Shown here in pieces: positions 22,922 to 34,100 of a stretch of DNA of 34,580 bases. The notes under the pieces were generated by a model that had not been told where the DNA came from, did no database searches, and saw nothing but the letters and a program-made list of their open reading frames with translations. The position numbers and the translations under genes are program-made. The stretch is from Trachelipus rathkii (taxonomy: Eukaryota; Arthropoda; Malacostraca; Isopoda; Trachelipodidae): positions 1 to 34,580 of the forward strand of contig JABUQX010126283.1 in NCBI GenBank assembly GCA_015478945.1, given 5' to 3'. Within the stretch, counting starts at the first letter, position 1. Each line of letters starts with the position of its first letter.

Positions 22922-23430
22922 AAAATTAACATTGATATGTTATAGATGTGATAGAAAGTGGGGAAAGGTTAAGTTTTGTAGGCAATAGCTACTTTGCTGC
23001 TGTTAAGTTTTTAACTTTGATAATGTTAGTTGTTTGTTCGTTCATAAAGAATGTCAGGTTTGTTGTTGTACATGACGTTCTTAGCTTATTAGGTGGTATT
23101 ATATTAGCTTTACTGATGTTAAAACTTTATGTTAGCATTTATTCGTTGGTCAGTGTGACAGTTAGGTTAAGTAATGATAAATTTTTGTTACGTTTTGTTA
23201 AATATTGGTATGATAATGTAAAATTAACATTGATATGTTAGAGATGTTGGAAAAGTGGGATTAGGTTAAGTTTTGTAAGTAATGTTAGCTACCTTACCAT
23301 TGATAAGTAGATCACTTTGTAAATGTTAGCAGTTTATTCATACGCAAGATATGTTAGGTTTGTTGTTGTACATTATGTTCTTAGTGCAGGTTATGCTATG
23401 TTAGGTTTATTGATGTGTAGACTTTGTTAT
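22922..23430 (-). repeat. Two units of the ~298-bp satellite, inverted relative to 31-34 kb
   Basis: Unit 1 is 22922-23219. Unit 2 starts at 23220 with the same AAAATTAACATTGATATG and is partial (to about 23430). Both share GGTTAAGTTTTGTA and GGTTTGTTGTTGTACAT. The reverse complement of unit 1 aligns along its length with the satellite at 31.1-34.5 kb, through blocks such as TTTAACAAAA, AATTTATCAT, CTAACATAAAG and CTAAGAAC...ATGTACAAC. The open frame at 22948-23241 is a by-product of the repeat. Confidence 0.85.
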
Positions 23431-23440
23431 AATTAGAGGT

Positions 23441-23568
23441 GTTGCGGATATCCGCTTCTGAATTCACATCATTTTTCTCTATCCGCATGAATTTTTTTTT
23501 CAGATAGCGGATAGTATTCATCTATGAATTATGAAAACTGCGCTTGCACTCTCTCTCTCTCTTCTCTC

Positions 23569-23618
<50 letters not shown>

Positions 23619-23757
23619 TAATATAGTAATAGTATAGTATATATATATATAATAATATATAGTATATATATATATGATACTATATATATATAGTATATAA
23701 TTAATATATATATAATATAATATATTTATATATATATATATATAATTAGTATATATA

Positions 23758-23792
<35 letters not shown>

Positions 23793-24045
23793 CTATTATA
23801 TAATATATAGATATATATATATAATATATATTTAATATATAATATAATATACTATATATAAATTATTATAATAAGTATATACGTAAGTATCTATAAGTAT
23901 AGTATATAATATATTATATATAATATATATATTAGAGTGTAGCGGATGATGATTTTTACTATCCAAAACGACGGATAGTTAATAATGACTATCCGCGGAT
24001 TGCGGATGCCGATAGCGGATAGTTAAGTTTTTTAGACGTTTTTAG
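23441..24045. repeat. GCGGATA/TATCCGC motif clusters around (CT)n and (AT)n
   Basis: The motif GCGGATA or its complement recurs at about 23448-23520 and again at about 23940-24030, including GACTATCCGCGGATTGCGG. Between them lie (CT)n at about 23550-23612 and interrupted (AT)n at about 23617-23935. The two clusters look like halves of one repeat split by microsatellite expansion. Confidence 0.7.
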
Positions 24046-24079
24046 GCCGCCAGGAGTACTCTCCCAATATAGCTATAGA

Positions 24080-24190
24080 CTATATGATATATATATATAT
24101 ATATTTATTATATATTATATATATATATATATATATTGTATCTGTCTACATATAAATATGTTAAATCTATATATAATATATATATTTTCA
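24080..24190. repeat. (AT)n array 5' of LINE-2 copy B
   Basis: (TA)n blocks ending just before the retroelement sequence begins at about 24191. Confidence 0.9.
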
Positions 24191-25060
24191 TAGGATTGAT
24201 AGGGAAGCTCTATGGCAGGTGTTAGTGATATATCGTGTTGGTGGTAAGCTTCTGAATGAAATAGAAAGTATGTATGATGATAGTGAAGAGTGTATTAAGA
24301 ATAAATAGAGCGAAAGTAATTGGTTATGTAATATCAGGAGTGTGGCAGAGGATGTGTTATTTCACCTTGGTTATTCAATTTGGTAATACTATGGATGGAG
24401 TTATGAAAGATTAGAGGGGGGGGGGTGTGTGTGTGGGGATGGTGTTAGAATGTAGAGAATGAAGAGAGTGGAGGGTGCCCTACCTAGTATATGCGGATGA
24501 TTTGGTTTTGTGTGGGGAATCTGAAGAGAGTTTGAGAGGTTTGGTAGAAGGATTTGGCAGGGCGTGTAAAAGGATTGGTTTGTAAGTAAAAGTAGATAAG
24601 AGTAGAGATTTAATGGTTGTATTAGGACAGGTCAATCGTGGGTGAAGTGTACTAGATGGTAATCAAGAGGAGACAATTATTGCATCCACCTCTCTTAGTA
24701 TTGTTGAATGTAAGAGACAAGAGAAGGATGCAGAGTACACATTCACTTACATGCACCCAGGGCTTGTGCAATTAAATTCGTTGGTGGATGTGAAAGGACT
24801 CAGTCTGAGTGCGTTGGGGTCTTACATGAGGGTATGTTATTACCTGTGTTAATGTATAGTAGTGAGACACTGGTCTGGAATAGGAGGTATAGATCTAAAG
24901 TTTAATATGTTCAGGTGTTCAGATGGACAATCTTAGGGGCGTGTTAGGTGTGAGAAGAATTGATATAATGAGGAATGAACGTATTAGAGAATTGTGTGGT
25001 GTGAAGAAAGGGGTAAATGAGAGAATAAATGAAAGTACGTTGAGATGGTTCCGGAAACCC
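24191..25060 (+). mobile_element. LINE family 2, copy B: 5' truncated, YADD retained
   Basis: The same family as copy A at 15.9 kb; the two share TGGCAGGTGTTAGTGATAT. It begins abruptly inside the RT palm (REALWQVLVIYRVGGKLLNE) right after an (AT)n array. It continues through VPYLVYADDLVLCGESEESL (about 24480), GFGRACKRIGL, a degenerate middle part, and the C-terminal RRIDIMRNERIRELCGVKKG and NERINESTLRWF (24950-25050). YADD is intact, but stops and frameshifts are scattered. It ends in a GC-rich hairpin segment. Confidence 0.83.
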
Positions 25061-25115
25061 TCCCCGGAGGGGGGGGGGGAATAGTCCTACCCTGTCGTTC
25101 CCCGGAAGGCCGAGA
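25046..25115. repeat. GC-rich segment with short hairpins and G run
   Basis: CCTCCCCGGAGG forms a short palindrome next to an 11-base G run (about 25069-25079). GTTCCCCGGAA follows. It interrupts the C-terminal end of LINE-2 copy B and contrasts sharply with the AT-rich surroundings. Origin unknown. Confidence 0.5.
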
Positions 25116-25179
25116 GACCCCGACAACTGCCATCTCTGCGATTTACCCTTGGAGTATTCTTTAGATAATTTTTTTTTTT

Positions 25180-25437
25180 ACTACAAAACCTAATACAAAA
25201 AAATGACCTTTACTAAACGTCCTTTATTATATTTCCGTCTTCCAAATACGGACTCATCAATTTCTAATACTTTCTTTTCCCCTCCGAGTTTATTTTTTGA
25301 ATTTAAAATCTCACTTACACAAACCTCACTAAAAAAATTATAGTAATCTACTACTATACTTTTACTTAAATTTAGTAACTTTACCACACTGACGAAGGTA
25401 ACATTCGCTAAGAATTGATTAACAATTGGAAAATGAT

Positions 25438-25514
<77 letters not shown>

Positions 25515-25690
25515 AGGGGCAGATTCGTAACAGCAATTACATTTCAGACATTTGAACATGAATTTGTCTTTTCTTCTTATAATTGAACAATTTTTCTTAC
25601 ACTTATTTTTATGACATTTCTTTTTATTTAGTATTAAACCTTTTAATTGTAAATAGGCTAATAATTCAATATCATTTTTATTTAACAAAA
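25180..25690 (-). pseudogene. ISXO2/Merlin-type DDE transposase relic
   Basis: The N-terminal piece (25688-25512) has a zinc-ribbon-like CHKNKCKKNC...CLKCNCC pattern. The second piece (25430-25190) reads VVDYYNFFSEVCVSEIL, then LGGEKKVLEIDESVFGRRKYNKGR. EIDES-x-FG-x-RKYN-x-GR is the signature around the first catalytic Asp of ISXO2/IS1595-like transposases, known in animals as Merlin elements. A 69-base poly(T) on the coding strand splits the two pieces, and the frame differs on either side. The remaining DDE catalytic residues are missing because the copy stops at about 25190. No terminal inverted repeats were found. Confidence 0.78.
25442..25510 (+). repeat. 69-bp pure poly(A) run inside the transposase relic
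   Basis: Uninterrupted A homopolymer. It lies where ISXO2-type proteins often have consecutive Phe (TTT on the coding strand), so it may be an expansion of that site or an inserted retroelement tail. Assembly error in such a long homopolymer is possible. Confidence 0.95.
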
Positions 25691-26041
25691 TTGCATTTTC
25701 GATACTTAAAGAAACGACATCTTAGTCAAACAACTTCCAGGTAAAGACATAATGTCTGTATCACCTCAGAAATTCACTAAAGGTAAAACTTTCCTTACCA
25801 AAGTAACTAATCCTACAAATAGTTTTACTATTTTCGAAATTACACTTTGAAAACACTATTTTCCCTATCTTTTAACAACTACTTTTATATTAACTTTTCA
25901 TTTATAATAAACTTAAATTTAAAAATTTAACTTTAATAAAATGGTCAATAGGTCGACTTTCTCCCTATATAATAATATATATATACATATATACTATATA
26001 TATAATATATTATATATATATATATATATATAATATATATC

Positions 26042-26072
<31 letters not shown>

Positions 26073-26213
26073 AATAGGATGACTAAAAGCGGAATAAATG
26101 TAAAATTAAAAAACTAGAACGCTACTGAAATTAAATTACATTTTTGTAATCAGAGAGACATTTTTAAGATGAATTAAGAAAAAGATAACGATCATTAAAA
26201 AAGATTTAAATCT
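25691..26213. repeat. AT-rich spacer with (AT)n
   Basis: (AT)n at about 25970-26068; the rest is non-coding AT-rich DNA. No transposon end could be identified next to the transposase relic. Confidence 0.7.
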
Positions 26214-26760
26214 GTGAATAAATTTAGTTGTCTAAACTATGATATTAGTTACGGGGTGGGTTTACAAAGTGCTCATTTCGGATGCGTGGGGCAATTTGGA
26301 AGGAGCCCAGATGTTGGGGCAAAAAAAAAAATTTTTTTTTTTTTTTTTTTGGTAAGCCAAAATGAATACCATAACAGGGTAATTTCGATTATAGATGGAA
26401 CGAGTCAGGTCTCTCGCCTCACAGGTGGACACAGGGACTTCGTCCCCTCTGTCCTACCGTCCGATCTCGTACCCCTTATAAAAAAAATAAGAGGGGATAA
26501 TACAATTTTTTGGAAGACTTCTTTGCGATGCATTAGGGTGCTCAATGAGGTGTAGCGCTGTCCGGCCTTAATGGTGCTTAGCGTTGGTTAATATTATAGG
26601 GTCGGTTGTTTGAAGTTTTTCACCCATGAAATTGGTCGCTGAAGGAACAAATAAATGTGTATTTTAATTTTTCCCTGTAAGTGTTTTATGAGAGTTTTTT
26701 AGAGTATCATGCATTGCTTCTTCTGAATCCTGTCAATGATTATATGATTATCTAGGTTTG
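26214..26760. other. Moderate-GC island with A/T homopolymers and a hairpin
   Basis: Contains an A run joined to a T run (about 26320-26350) and the inverted repeat at 26427-26454. An open frame at 26214-26555 (+) would encode 113 residues with poly-Phe and no motif; I regard it as chance. Confidence 0.4.
26427..26454. repeat. Short hairpin GGACACAGGGAC-TTC-GTCCCCTCTGTCC
   Basis: Two arms pair at 11 positions, with one mismatch and one bulge, around a TTC loop. It stands in a GC-richer patch. Confidence 0.6.
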
Positions 26761-26814
26761 TATTTTATAGTATATAGTAATTATAGTCTATTTATTATTA
26801 GGTATTTTTACTTA

Positions 26815-26935
26815 TTGTATATATATAATATATATATTATATATAATATATATATAGTTATATATATAATATATACTATATTATATATTATACGTATTAT
26901 ATATATATATAATTATATACTATTAATTATTTCAA
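26815..26935. repeat. (AT)n array
   Basis: Interrupted (TA)n; an open Ile/Tyr frame through it is an artefact. Confidence 0.9.
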
Positions 26936-28040
26936 TAAATAATAAAAATAATCTATCATTGACAGCAATTTTCATACACAAAATCAATATATTATTTTAA
27001 TTTACATTAAAAAGCTTTTTCATCCTGACCTGAGTTAACAGCAAAATAATGGATAACATCCTCAGTGTATAGTGTATATTGTGTAGTCTATGATGAAACT
27101 CATTAAAACCAGTTTGTTAGATTTCATCTCGAGTTGAAAATTTACTATGTTATGAGACATTTCAGAGAATATGTTTATTGGAGGAGTCCCCAACGCTTGA
27201 GTGAGAGTAAGGTGCCTAATTCTTAACTTTCCAAATGTGGACTGTACACGATCGATTTTTTAGTATCACTAATTATTAATATTATTACTATAATGTAGAG
27301 TGATTCCACAACTTCTAGGAACAAAAGTGCTTGAGCAGCCCTTAGTTGACATGAAAATGAAGTTTGTAAAATACTTTAATATGATATCGATGCCAATGAG
27401 TGACTTTACAAAGATAAGTATGAATCTATGCTAAGTGCTCATGAGCTTGCTCTCTAACGTGGTTTGAAAATCATCGAAATGAAATACGAATTGCAGTTTG
27501 CATTATGTCTTTTCCATTTTACATTGAACTCACAGAGGCATTCCCTCATTTCTTTATTAAGACAAGAGCCAAAATTCTTGTTTTACAACTTACTTCCAAA
27601 AAATTTGAAAAATGTTGTTCATCGCTTTTTGCATTGAAAGATCTTTCAAAACAAACATTACATTTTAAATATGATTAAGAGCAGTGGTAGATGCCACAGA
27701 TAAATATGAAGACTGCAAAGTAGTAAATAATGGAAGTGAAGGAGAAGTAAAATTGAAGGTCAGAAATAAACTTATAGGGCAAATTTGCTTTAGTTTATAA
27801 ATTTCACCCACGATTAAAGTTTTCTGGAAGGACATGTTAATGATCGCTTGATCCATTCATGCATCGCTCTAAAACTTCAACAAATGCTTCCAAAATATCT
27901 CTAGATTGTAACAATGATCGTAACAATCCATCGTAACTCAAATTGTTTCGTTCAATCGTGTGACTTTTGTCCAATTGTTTGACTTTTATCTATTCGTGTA
28001 ACTTTTGTCCATTTCCCAGAGCCACTTTTTTCTAATATAA
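26936..28040. repeat. Unique spacer ending in a ~20-bp degenerate repeat
   Basis: No gene is recognised in about 1 kb of AT-rich DNA. At 27950-28012 a degenerate unit GTGTGACTTTTGTCCAATT recurs three times (GTTTGACTTTTATCTATT, GTGTAACTTTTGTCCATTT). Confidence 0.5.
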
Positions 28041-28124
28041 TGATAGAGAATATATTAGGCTTAGGGGGAGAAATTAATAGCACGAAGGGACTATTAATTC
28101 GACAAAAACAGTACAAAACCCGGC

Positions 28125-28225
28125 AGGTTTTGTCTATGGTTGTCTATGTTTGTCTAATGTGTTGGTCTTGTTTGAGTCTATTGTTGTCTATGTTTGTTTA
28201 TGTTTGTTTATGTTGTTTGTCTATT
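28125..28225 (+). repeat. Degenerate (GTTTGTCTAT)n repeat
   Basis: GTCTATGTTTGT and GTTTATGTTTGT words recur about eight times over 100 bases, with drift. No other content. Confidence 0.7.
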
Positions 28226-28289
28226 TTATACTCGTCGAAGAAATATGATCACGCTAGTGTTTCACTAATTTCGAGCGACTGTTGGTGCT

Positions 28290-28425
28290 CCAAAACTCTG
28301 ACACCGACTCCGACTCTCCGACTTCGACTCCGTTCCGACTCCGACTCCGGCTCCGGGGCGGCGGCGGTTTGGTTCTTACTCCGGCTCCGGGAGCGGTTCT
28401 TCATCCGGCTCCGGGCAGGTTCAGA
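28290..28425. repeat. GC-rich hexamer (GACTCC/GGCTCC)n array
   Basis: A degenerate hexanucleotide, GACTCC drifting to GGCTCC, occurs about a dozen times, with a GGGGCGGCGGCGG insert. It is by far the most GC-rich patch in the window. All overlapping frames on both strands remain open because of the 6-base periodicity, giving Ser/Asp/Arg strings, so coding is not supported. Confidence 0.75.
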
Positions 28426-28529
28426 ACTTCCGCTCAATCAATAATGTGGTATGTTTATTATTAATTATATTATTAGTGCATAATTATTAATTCTTATTAA
28501 TAACTTTATATGAAATATTTACTATACTC

Positions 28530-28770
28530 TTATGTATTTATTATTATTATTATTGTTATTATTATGTATTATTTATTATTATTATATTCATATATTATTA
28601 ATTCACCAGCTGATACTCCAACGCAAGATGGTGGGGTAGAAGGTGTGGATATTAACAGTGAAAAAAGCATAAAAAGAAGAAGAAGATGAGAAAAGGAAAG
28701 AAGAAGAAGAAGAAGAAGAGAAGAAAGAAGAAGAAGAAGCAAGAAGAAGAAGAAAGAAGAATTAGATAGA
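28530..28770. repeat. (ATT)n then (GAA)n arrays
   Basis: Degenerate (ATT)n at about 28535-28600 and purine (GAA)n at about 28660-28765, separated by a short unique piece. No gene. Confidence 0.88.
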
Positions 28771-28854
28771 ACAAAGAAATAAGGGGGAGCCAGTTCAAGG
28801 TCTGCCCATTACATAATTTTTCGTTCCACATTTGAACAGATCTATATAGACTCA

Positions 28855-29225
28855 TATTATTATTATTAATTATATTTATTATTATTATTATTATTATAAT
28901 TATATTAAATTCAATTATTATTAATTCATTATTATGTATTATATTGATTAATGATTAAGGTGATTATATTATTGATTATATATATATATATATATATGTT
29001 ATATATATTATAATATAGTATATATACTTTTATATATAATATATATATAATAGTCTATTATAATAATATACTATATATATATATATATTATATATAGTAT
29101 ATATAAAAATATAGTATATATATACAGTATAATGTATATTACTATGATATATATATATATATAATATATAATATATATATATATTATATATATGATAATA
29201 ATATTAATAACTTAGTTTATTATAT
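28855..29225. repeat. (ATT)n and (AT)n arrays
   Basis: (ATT)n at about 28858-28900, then interrupted (AT)n from about 28975 to 29200. Confidence 0.9.
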
Positions 29226-29274
29226 ATATTGAGGGATGCGGAATTTACAGCGAGACGAATGCCTTGTTCTCATC

Positions 29275-29445
29275 TCTCTCTCTCTCATCTACGTACATCT
29301 CTCTCCTCTCATTCGTCTCTCTCTCTCCTCTCTCTCTGCTCTCTCTCTCTCTCTCTCTTTCGTCTCGATCTCTCTCCTCATCTCTCATCTGCTCTCTCTG
29401 CTCTCCTCATCTCTCTCTCTTAGATTCGTTCTCGTCCTCTCTCTC
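29275..29445 (+). repeat. Imperfect (CT)n array
   Basis: About 170 bases of CTCTCT with TCAT and TCGT interruptions. Several frames stay open across it and read Ser/Leu strings; these are not genes. Confidence 0.92.
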
Positions 29446-29990
29446 TGATCAGTCCGGGTGTTCGATTTTCCAAGTTACTTTTTCTTTTTTCTTATTAATG
29501 TTATTATTATTATTGTGATTGATAATATATTATATATTATTATTATGTAGATTATTATTATTATGTAATTATTTATTATTATTATGTATTATGTTATTAT
29601 ATTACCGTGTATTATGGTGGTAGTAGTAGTTAGGTTTATCGTATTGGGTTAAAAACTTGAAGGGTGTTAGATGGTGAGATAACCTCTTTGTATACGAAGC
29701 TACACCCCCCCTGGGTTCCCCCGAAGGGGACCCCCACACCCATTAAAAAATCAAAGTGCTCGTAATTGGTTGAAATTTGTTGAGAGGATTCAGAGTTGAT
29801 TTTCTAGAAAGAGTTAGTATGGGATTCGAGGATTGGCTCCGGCAACCGGTGGCCTGGAGCCGGTGCGGAGCGCCGTGGTTATAACAAGTGTATAAACAAC
29901 AATGTTGGTGTCCTCATTATAGGGTTATCGAGGTCGAGAGTTCCGAATAGTGATGGTTTGAATCCCATATAGGGTGTTAGATCCCACAGA
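29446..29990. other. Spacer with (ATT)n and a C-rich hairpin
   Basis: Degenerate (ATT)n at about 29498-29590. At 29711-29738, GGGTTCCCC-CGAA-GGGGACCCCC can form a stem of eight or nine pairs with a CGAA loop. A GC-rich GGCTCCGGCAACCGGTGGCCTGG patch is at about 29835-29860. No gene. Confidence 0.5.
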
Positions 29991-30450
29991 TGTGGATTCC
30001 CACCCCCAAACCTGCATATTTGACGTAGAAAAGCTGAAAACTCGGTATACACCATACTCATATAGAGTACATCATATCATATAAGAGGTTTAATTAGCCT
30101 TACACACTGCCATGGGGGGGATTGCCTAGCCCCGACAAAAACTTGAATACTGTCGGTAGAGGATGAAACTTGTTAACTCCTATCGATAAATAAGGTACAT
30201 TACCGTCGCTGCCAGTGTTAAATAATGGTGTTTTGATCCAAGGGGGGGATGCTAGCCCCGTCAGAACATTGAAATATTGACCGTAGAAAACTGAAAACTT
30301 ATGGTACAAGGATGACAGCCTATTCACTAGAAGGACTATTGCTGAAACCAGTGTTATGTTGCAGTGAAGCAACCCCACAGGGGATGCTAGCCCCACAAAA
30401 ACCTCGAAATATGGTGTTGAAAAACGCAAACTTTTGGTATACAATCTGTT
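29990..30450. repeat. Degenerate ~120-135-bp minisatellite, four units
   Basis: A motif like GGGGATGCTAGCCCC followed by ACAAAAACTTGAAATAT, then GTAGAAAACTGAAAACTT and GGTATAC. It recurs at about 29997 (weakest), 30114, 30241 and 30380, giving spacings near 117, 127 and 139. The open minus frame 30100-30444 across it arises from the repeat. Confidence 0.75.
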
Positions 30451-30479
30451 CTTAACCTTAATTCTATTTCGATTCGGAA

Positions 30480-30745
30480 ACTCACACAGGGGAAAAAAGT
30501 AAAAATTAAAAAAAAAGTTAAGAAAATTAAAAAAAAATTTTTTTTACAAATATTAAAAAAAAAAGTTGTTTTGTTTTTTTTTAAAAATTTTTTAAAAAAG
30601 TTTAGAACTTTTTATTAAAAAATTAGAATTTATTATTAAAAATTTAAAATTTTTATTAAAAAAAATTAAAATAATTAAAATTAAACATTTTTCTTCTATC
30701 TTTTTGATGCAAAAAAAAAAATTTTACGTTTTTTATAATAAATGC
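30480..30745. repeat. A/T homopolymer-rich low-complexity DNA
   Basis: Runs of A and T such as AAAAAATTTTTTTT, with very few other bases. It resembles the T-rich spacers of the satellite at 32.15 and 33.70 kb and may be the first one. Confidence 0.75.
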
Positions 30746-30749
30746 AAGA

Positions 30750-31100
30750 CACCCTCAAAAAAACCCTCGGCACCCTCTGGAGGCCTGCTTGAGCCTCCGG
30801 CCTCATCCCAGCCTCCCTAGCTCCCGACCCCTCACCTCTATGAGCGTCATTGACCCCTGTCTCCTCAACCTCCCCTCCCATCTATTATCTACGGATCATG
30901 TCATATTCTGTATAACATGACAAATACCTTTCATTCTATGTTTGTTATATATGTTTTAAATTGTTTGTTATTATCAATCTTTACGCTTTCAATCTTTGAA
31001 ACTTAAAGAAAAATTTCTGGGGTTTTTGACATAACCCTAGAACGCTGTGAAAATCAGTACAAGTTCAACCACCATCACTCCCCCATACCCTACCGCAAAT
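30750..31100. other. GC-rich patch then AT spacer, no gene
   Basis: A C-rich patch at about 30765-30890 (CTCCGGCCTCATCCCAGCCTCC) contrasts with the flanks. The minus frame across it is short and motif-free. CACTCCCCCATACCCTACCGC near 31077 resembles the spacer found at about 32430 and 33995 in the satellite. Confidence 0.45.
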
Positions 31101-34100
31101 CGCTGGTATTTTACATTAACATAGGAATATTTAACAAAATTTATCATAAACTTGTCTAATAGTCATACTGAAAATAATGAATATATGCTAACATTACAAA
31201 GATCCATACTGTAACAACAGTAAAGTAAGCTAACATTGAATGTAAACGAACGCTACTTACACTTTTTCTAACGAGTATCATCTGATGTTTTTAGCAGTAA
31301 CATAGTAATCAATTTAAGCAGAAATTTTTATGCACTAACTTAGTCTAGAATATCATACCGATCAAATGAATATATGCTAACAGTAACCAAGTTTCACATC
31401 AAGTAAGCAAACATAAGGTATCAATCCGGAACTACGTGAAATATAACAGTAATTCACAAAACCGTAACCACATTTAAAAGAAAAACAGTTAACAGTTAGC
31501 CGAACTTCATACTTAAACAGTAAAGTAACTAACATTGAGCGCAGAAAGTATACCTACACTTTTTCTAACATGTCACTGATGTTTTTACATTAACATAGTA
31601 ATATTAACAAAAAAAATTTATACAACCTTGTGTAAGTAGCTTACTGATCAATGAATATTGCTAACGTAAAAAGTTTTCATATTAATAGAAGCACGCATAG
31701 GATCAGTATGAACTACGAACAAATGTACACATCACATCCTAACAGACATCTTATACACCGTAATAGAACAGTCCAACATTCCACAAAGTTCCAATACTTA
31801 ACACTGTAACGTAACTAACATTTGCATACAATACGTAAATTAATCACACTTTTTCAAAACCATATCTCTACATATCATTACTATTAGTTCAGAGGGTATT
31901 AGAAGCTGTAATTGTTCGAGTTATCATCACCAGAGGTACCTAATTATCATACGATTCAAGCGAATAATGCCAACGTAAGACAAAGTTTTTGACCTTAACA
32001 AAGTAACATATCATAGTCTAGAACCAGAGAATAAACACACCGAAAAACCTAAACAACCTTAAACAACGAATAACAAGCTAACATTAGCAAAGGTTAATTA
32101 CTTAACAACAGTGAAGTAACTAGCAAAACATATAGAACGTTGCTTCACAATCTTTTTTCTTTGTTGTTTTAAAAACTTTTATTTAGTTTTTAACTTTTTT
32201 TCATTGAAAACTTTTTGTTTTAAAACAAAATTTTAGCATTTGAAATTTATTCTTAAAACTTTTTAGTTTTGGTTTTTTTTTTTTAAACTTTAAATTTACT
32301 TATTTCTTTAAAACTTTTGTTTTACTAAAAAAATTTATTCTTTTTTATGTTATATATAACGTGAAAAAACATTGTTTGTACAAATACTCTAAAAAACGGT
32401 GAGAAGTCACTTGAATCAAAGTAAAGTCACACCACCCTACCGTCCAGACACCTCGATCTATTGGGGTATTGATCTATTGATCTTGTCTCCAGTCATAATT
32501 CGAGTATCATTTTGGATACATAGCATAAAAATATGGTCTTTTTTATACTAATCCTCGCATATGATCTTTGACGGTAACAAGTTTCCACCAAGTCAATAGA
32601 GCTAATAACATTAAGCTGATGCAAGAAAAATAATGTAAACAATCGAAACCTAACATACCTTAAATCGATAAGGAAAGGTCCAATTAAATAATTTAATAAC
32701 CTTAACATACAGAAAATAGACCAACGTTGCATACAAAACGAACCCTATTTCACCCTTTTTCAACCATATCTCTAACATATCAGCTATTTTTTATTAAACG
32801 ATAGTAACATTTAACAAAAAATTTATCATAACCTATAACCATCATCCTGATTACTGACAACGAAAATATGCTAACGTTACAAAGTTTTCCGCATGCAATA
32901 AAGCTAACGAGTATCATAACCTGAAACTAAGAATATATAATGTATAGAAGCCAAAACCTAAAAAACCTTTATGTACGAATATACAGTCACATTAACAAAG
33001 TAACACATACTACAACAGGAAAGTACTATGCAGCATACAGAAACGTACTCATTCACACCCTTTTAACCATATCTTCTAACGTATCACTGTTATTTTACAC
33101 TAACATAGTAACGATTTAACAAAAATTTATTAATTACCTAACATAATTATCATACTGACCAAAGAAAATACGCTAACGGAACAAAGATTTCACATCAATA
33201 AAGCTAACAATAATCTGTCCTAAGAATATAAGGTGCACCAGCAACCCTAACACATCTTAAACACGAATAAAACATTTACATTAACAAAGTTTCAATACTT
33301 AACAACAGTAAAGTAAACTAACATTCATACAAAACGTACCTATTCATACTTTTTCACACATATCTCTTCTGACATATCCCTGTTTTTTTACATTAACATA
33401 GAACATTTAACAATAATTTACCATAACCCTAGACTAAATTATCCCCTAAAGGTCTAAACGAATATATGCTGACGCGTAACAAAGTTTTCCACATCAATGA
33501 AAGCTAACATATCATAGCCGAAACTAAGAATATAACGCACAATGACAAACCTAACATACCTTCCGCTCGAATAAAATGCTAACAAATAACAAAAGTTCCA
33601 TACTTAACCAGCAGTAAAGTAACTAACATTCATACAGAATGAACAGGTATGAAGCTGATGAGTTAAATATTCATTTTTACCATATCAGTATAGAGCTGTA
33701 TTTGTTTTATTTATTTTTTAATTTCATTTCTTTAAGATTCTTTTGTTTTAAAAAAAACTTATTTATTTTATTTTCCTTAAAACCATATAAAGTTATAAGG
33801 ACTTTTATTATTTTAATTTCATTCCATTAAAACTTTTTTTGTTTTTAAAACTTTTAATTTTTAATTTTAATTTCTTAAAACTTGTTTTTACTGAAAAGTT
33901 TTATTCTTTTATGTTTATAACAAAAAAATTTACATTTTTACATACACCAAAACGTAAAACAGTAAATCAGTAATATCAAACCATCAACCCCTCCCAACCA
34001 CCCTCGCACATGATCTATTGATCTTTGATTCAATTCGTAATTTGTGTACATTTTTGATAACACACAACATAAAAAACTAGTTCTTTATACACTGACCGAA

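Noticed and set aside
22948..23241. 97-codon hydrophobic open frame as a membrane protein
   Set aside because: It falls inside a tandem satellite unit shared with the array at 31-34 kb; the second unit does not keep the frame.
26214..26555. 113-codon open frame
   Set aside because: It contains an A/T homopolymer-encoded poly-Phe and no recognisable domain.
27160..27860. Possible decayed DNA-transposon coding region
   Set aside because: Fragments such as YKDKYESMLSAHELAL looked suggestive, but no ordered set of motifs could be assembled in any frame.
28040..28464. Open frames of 60-134 codons on both strands around the GC-rich hexamer
   Set aside because: A 6-base repeat keeps frames open without coding; the products are Ser/Asp/Arg low-complexity strings.
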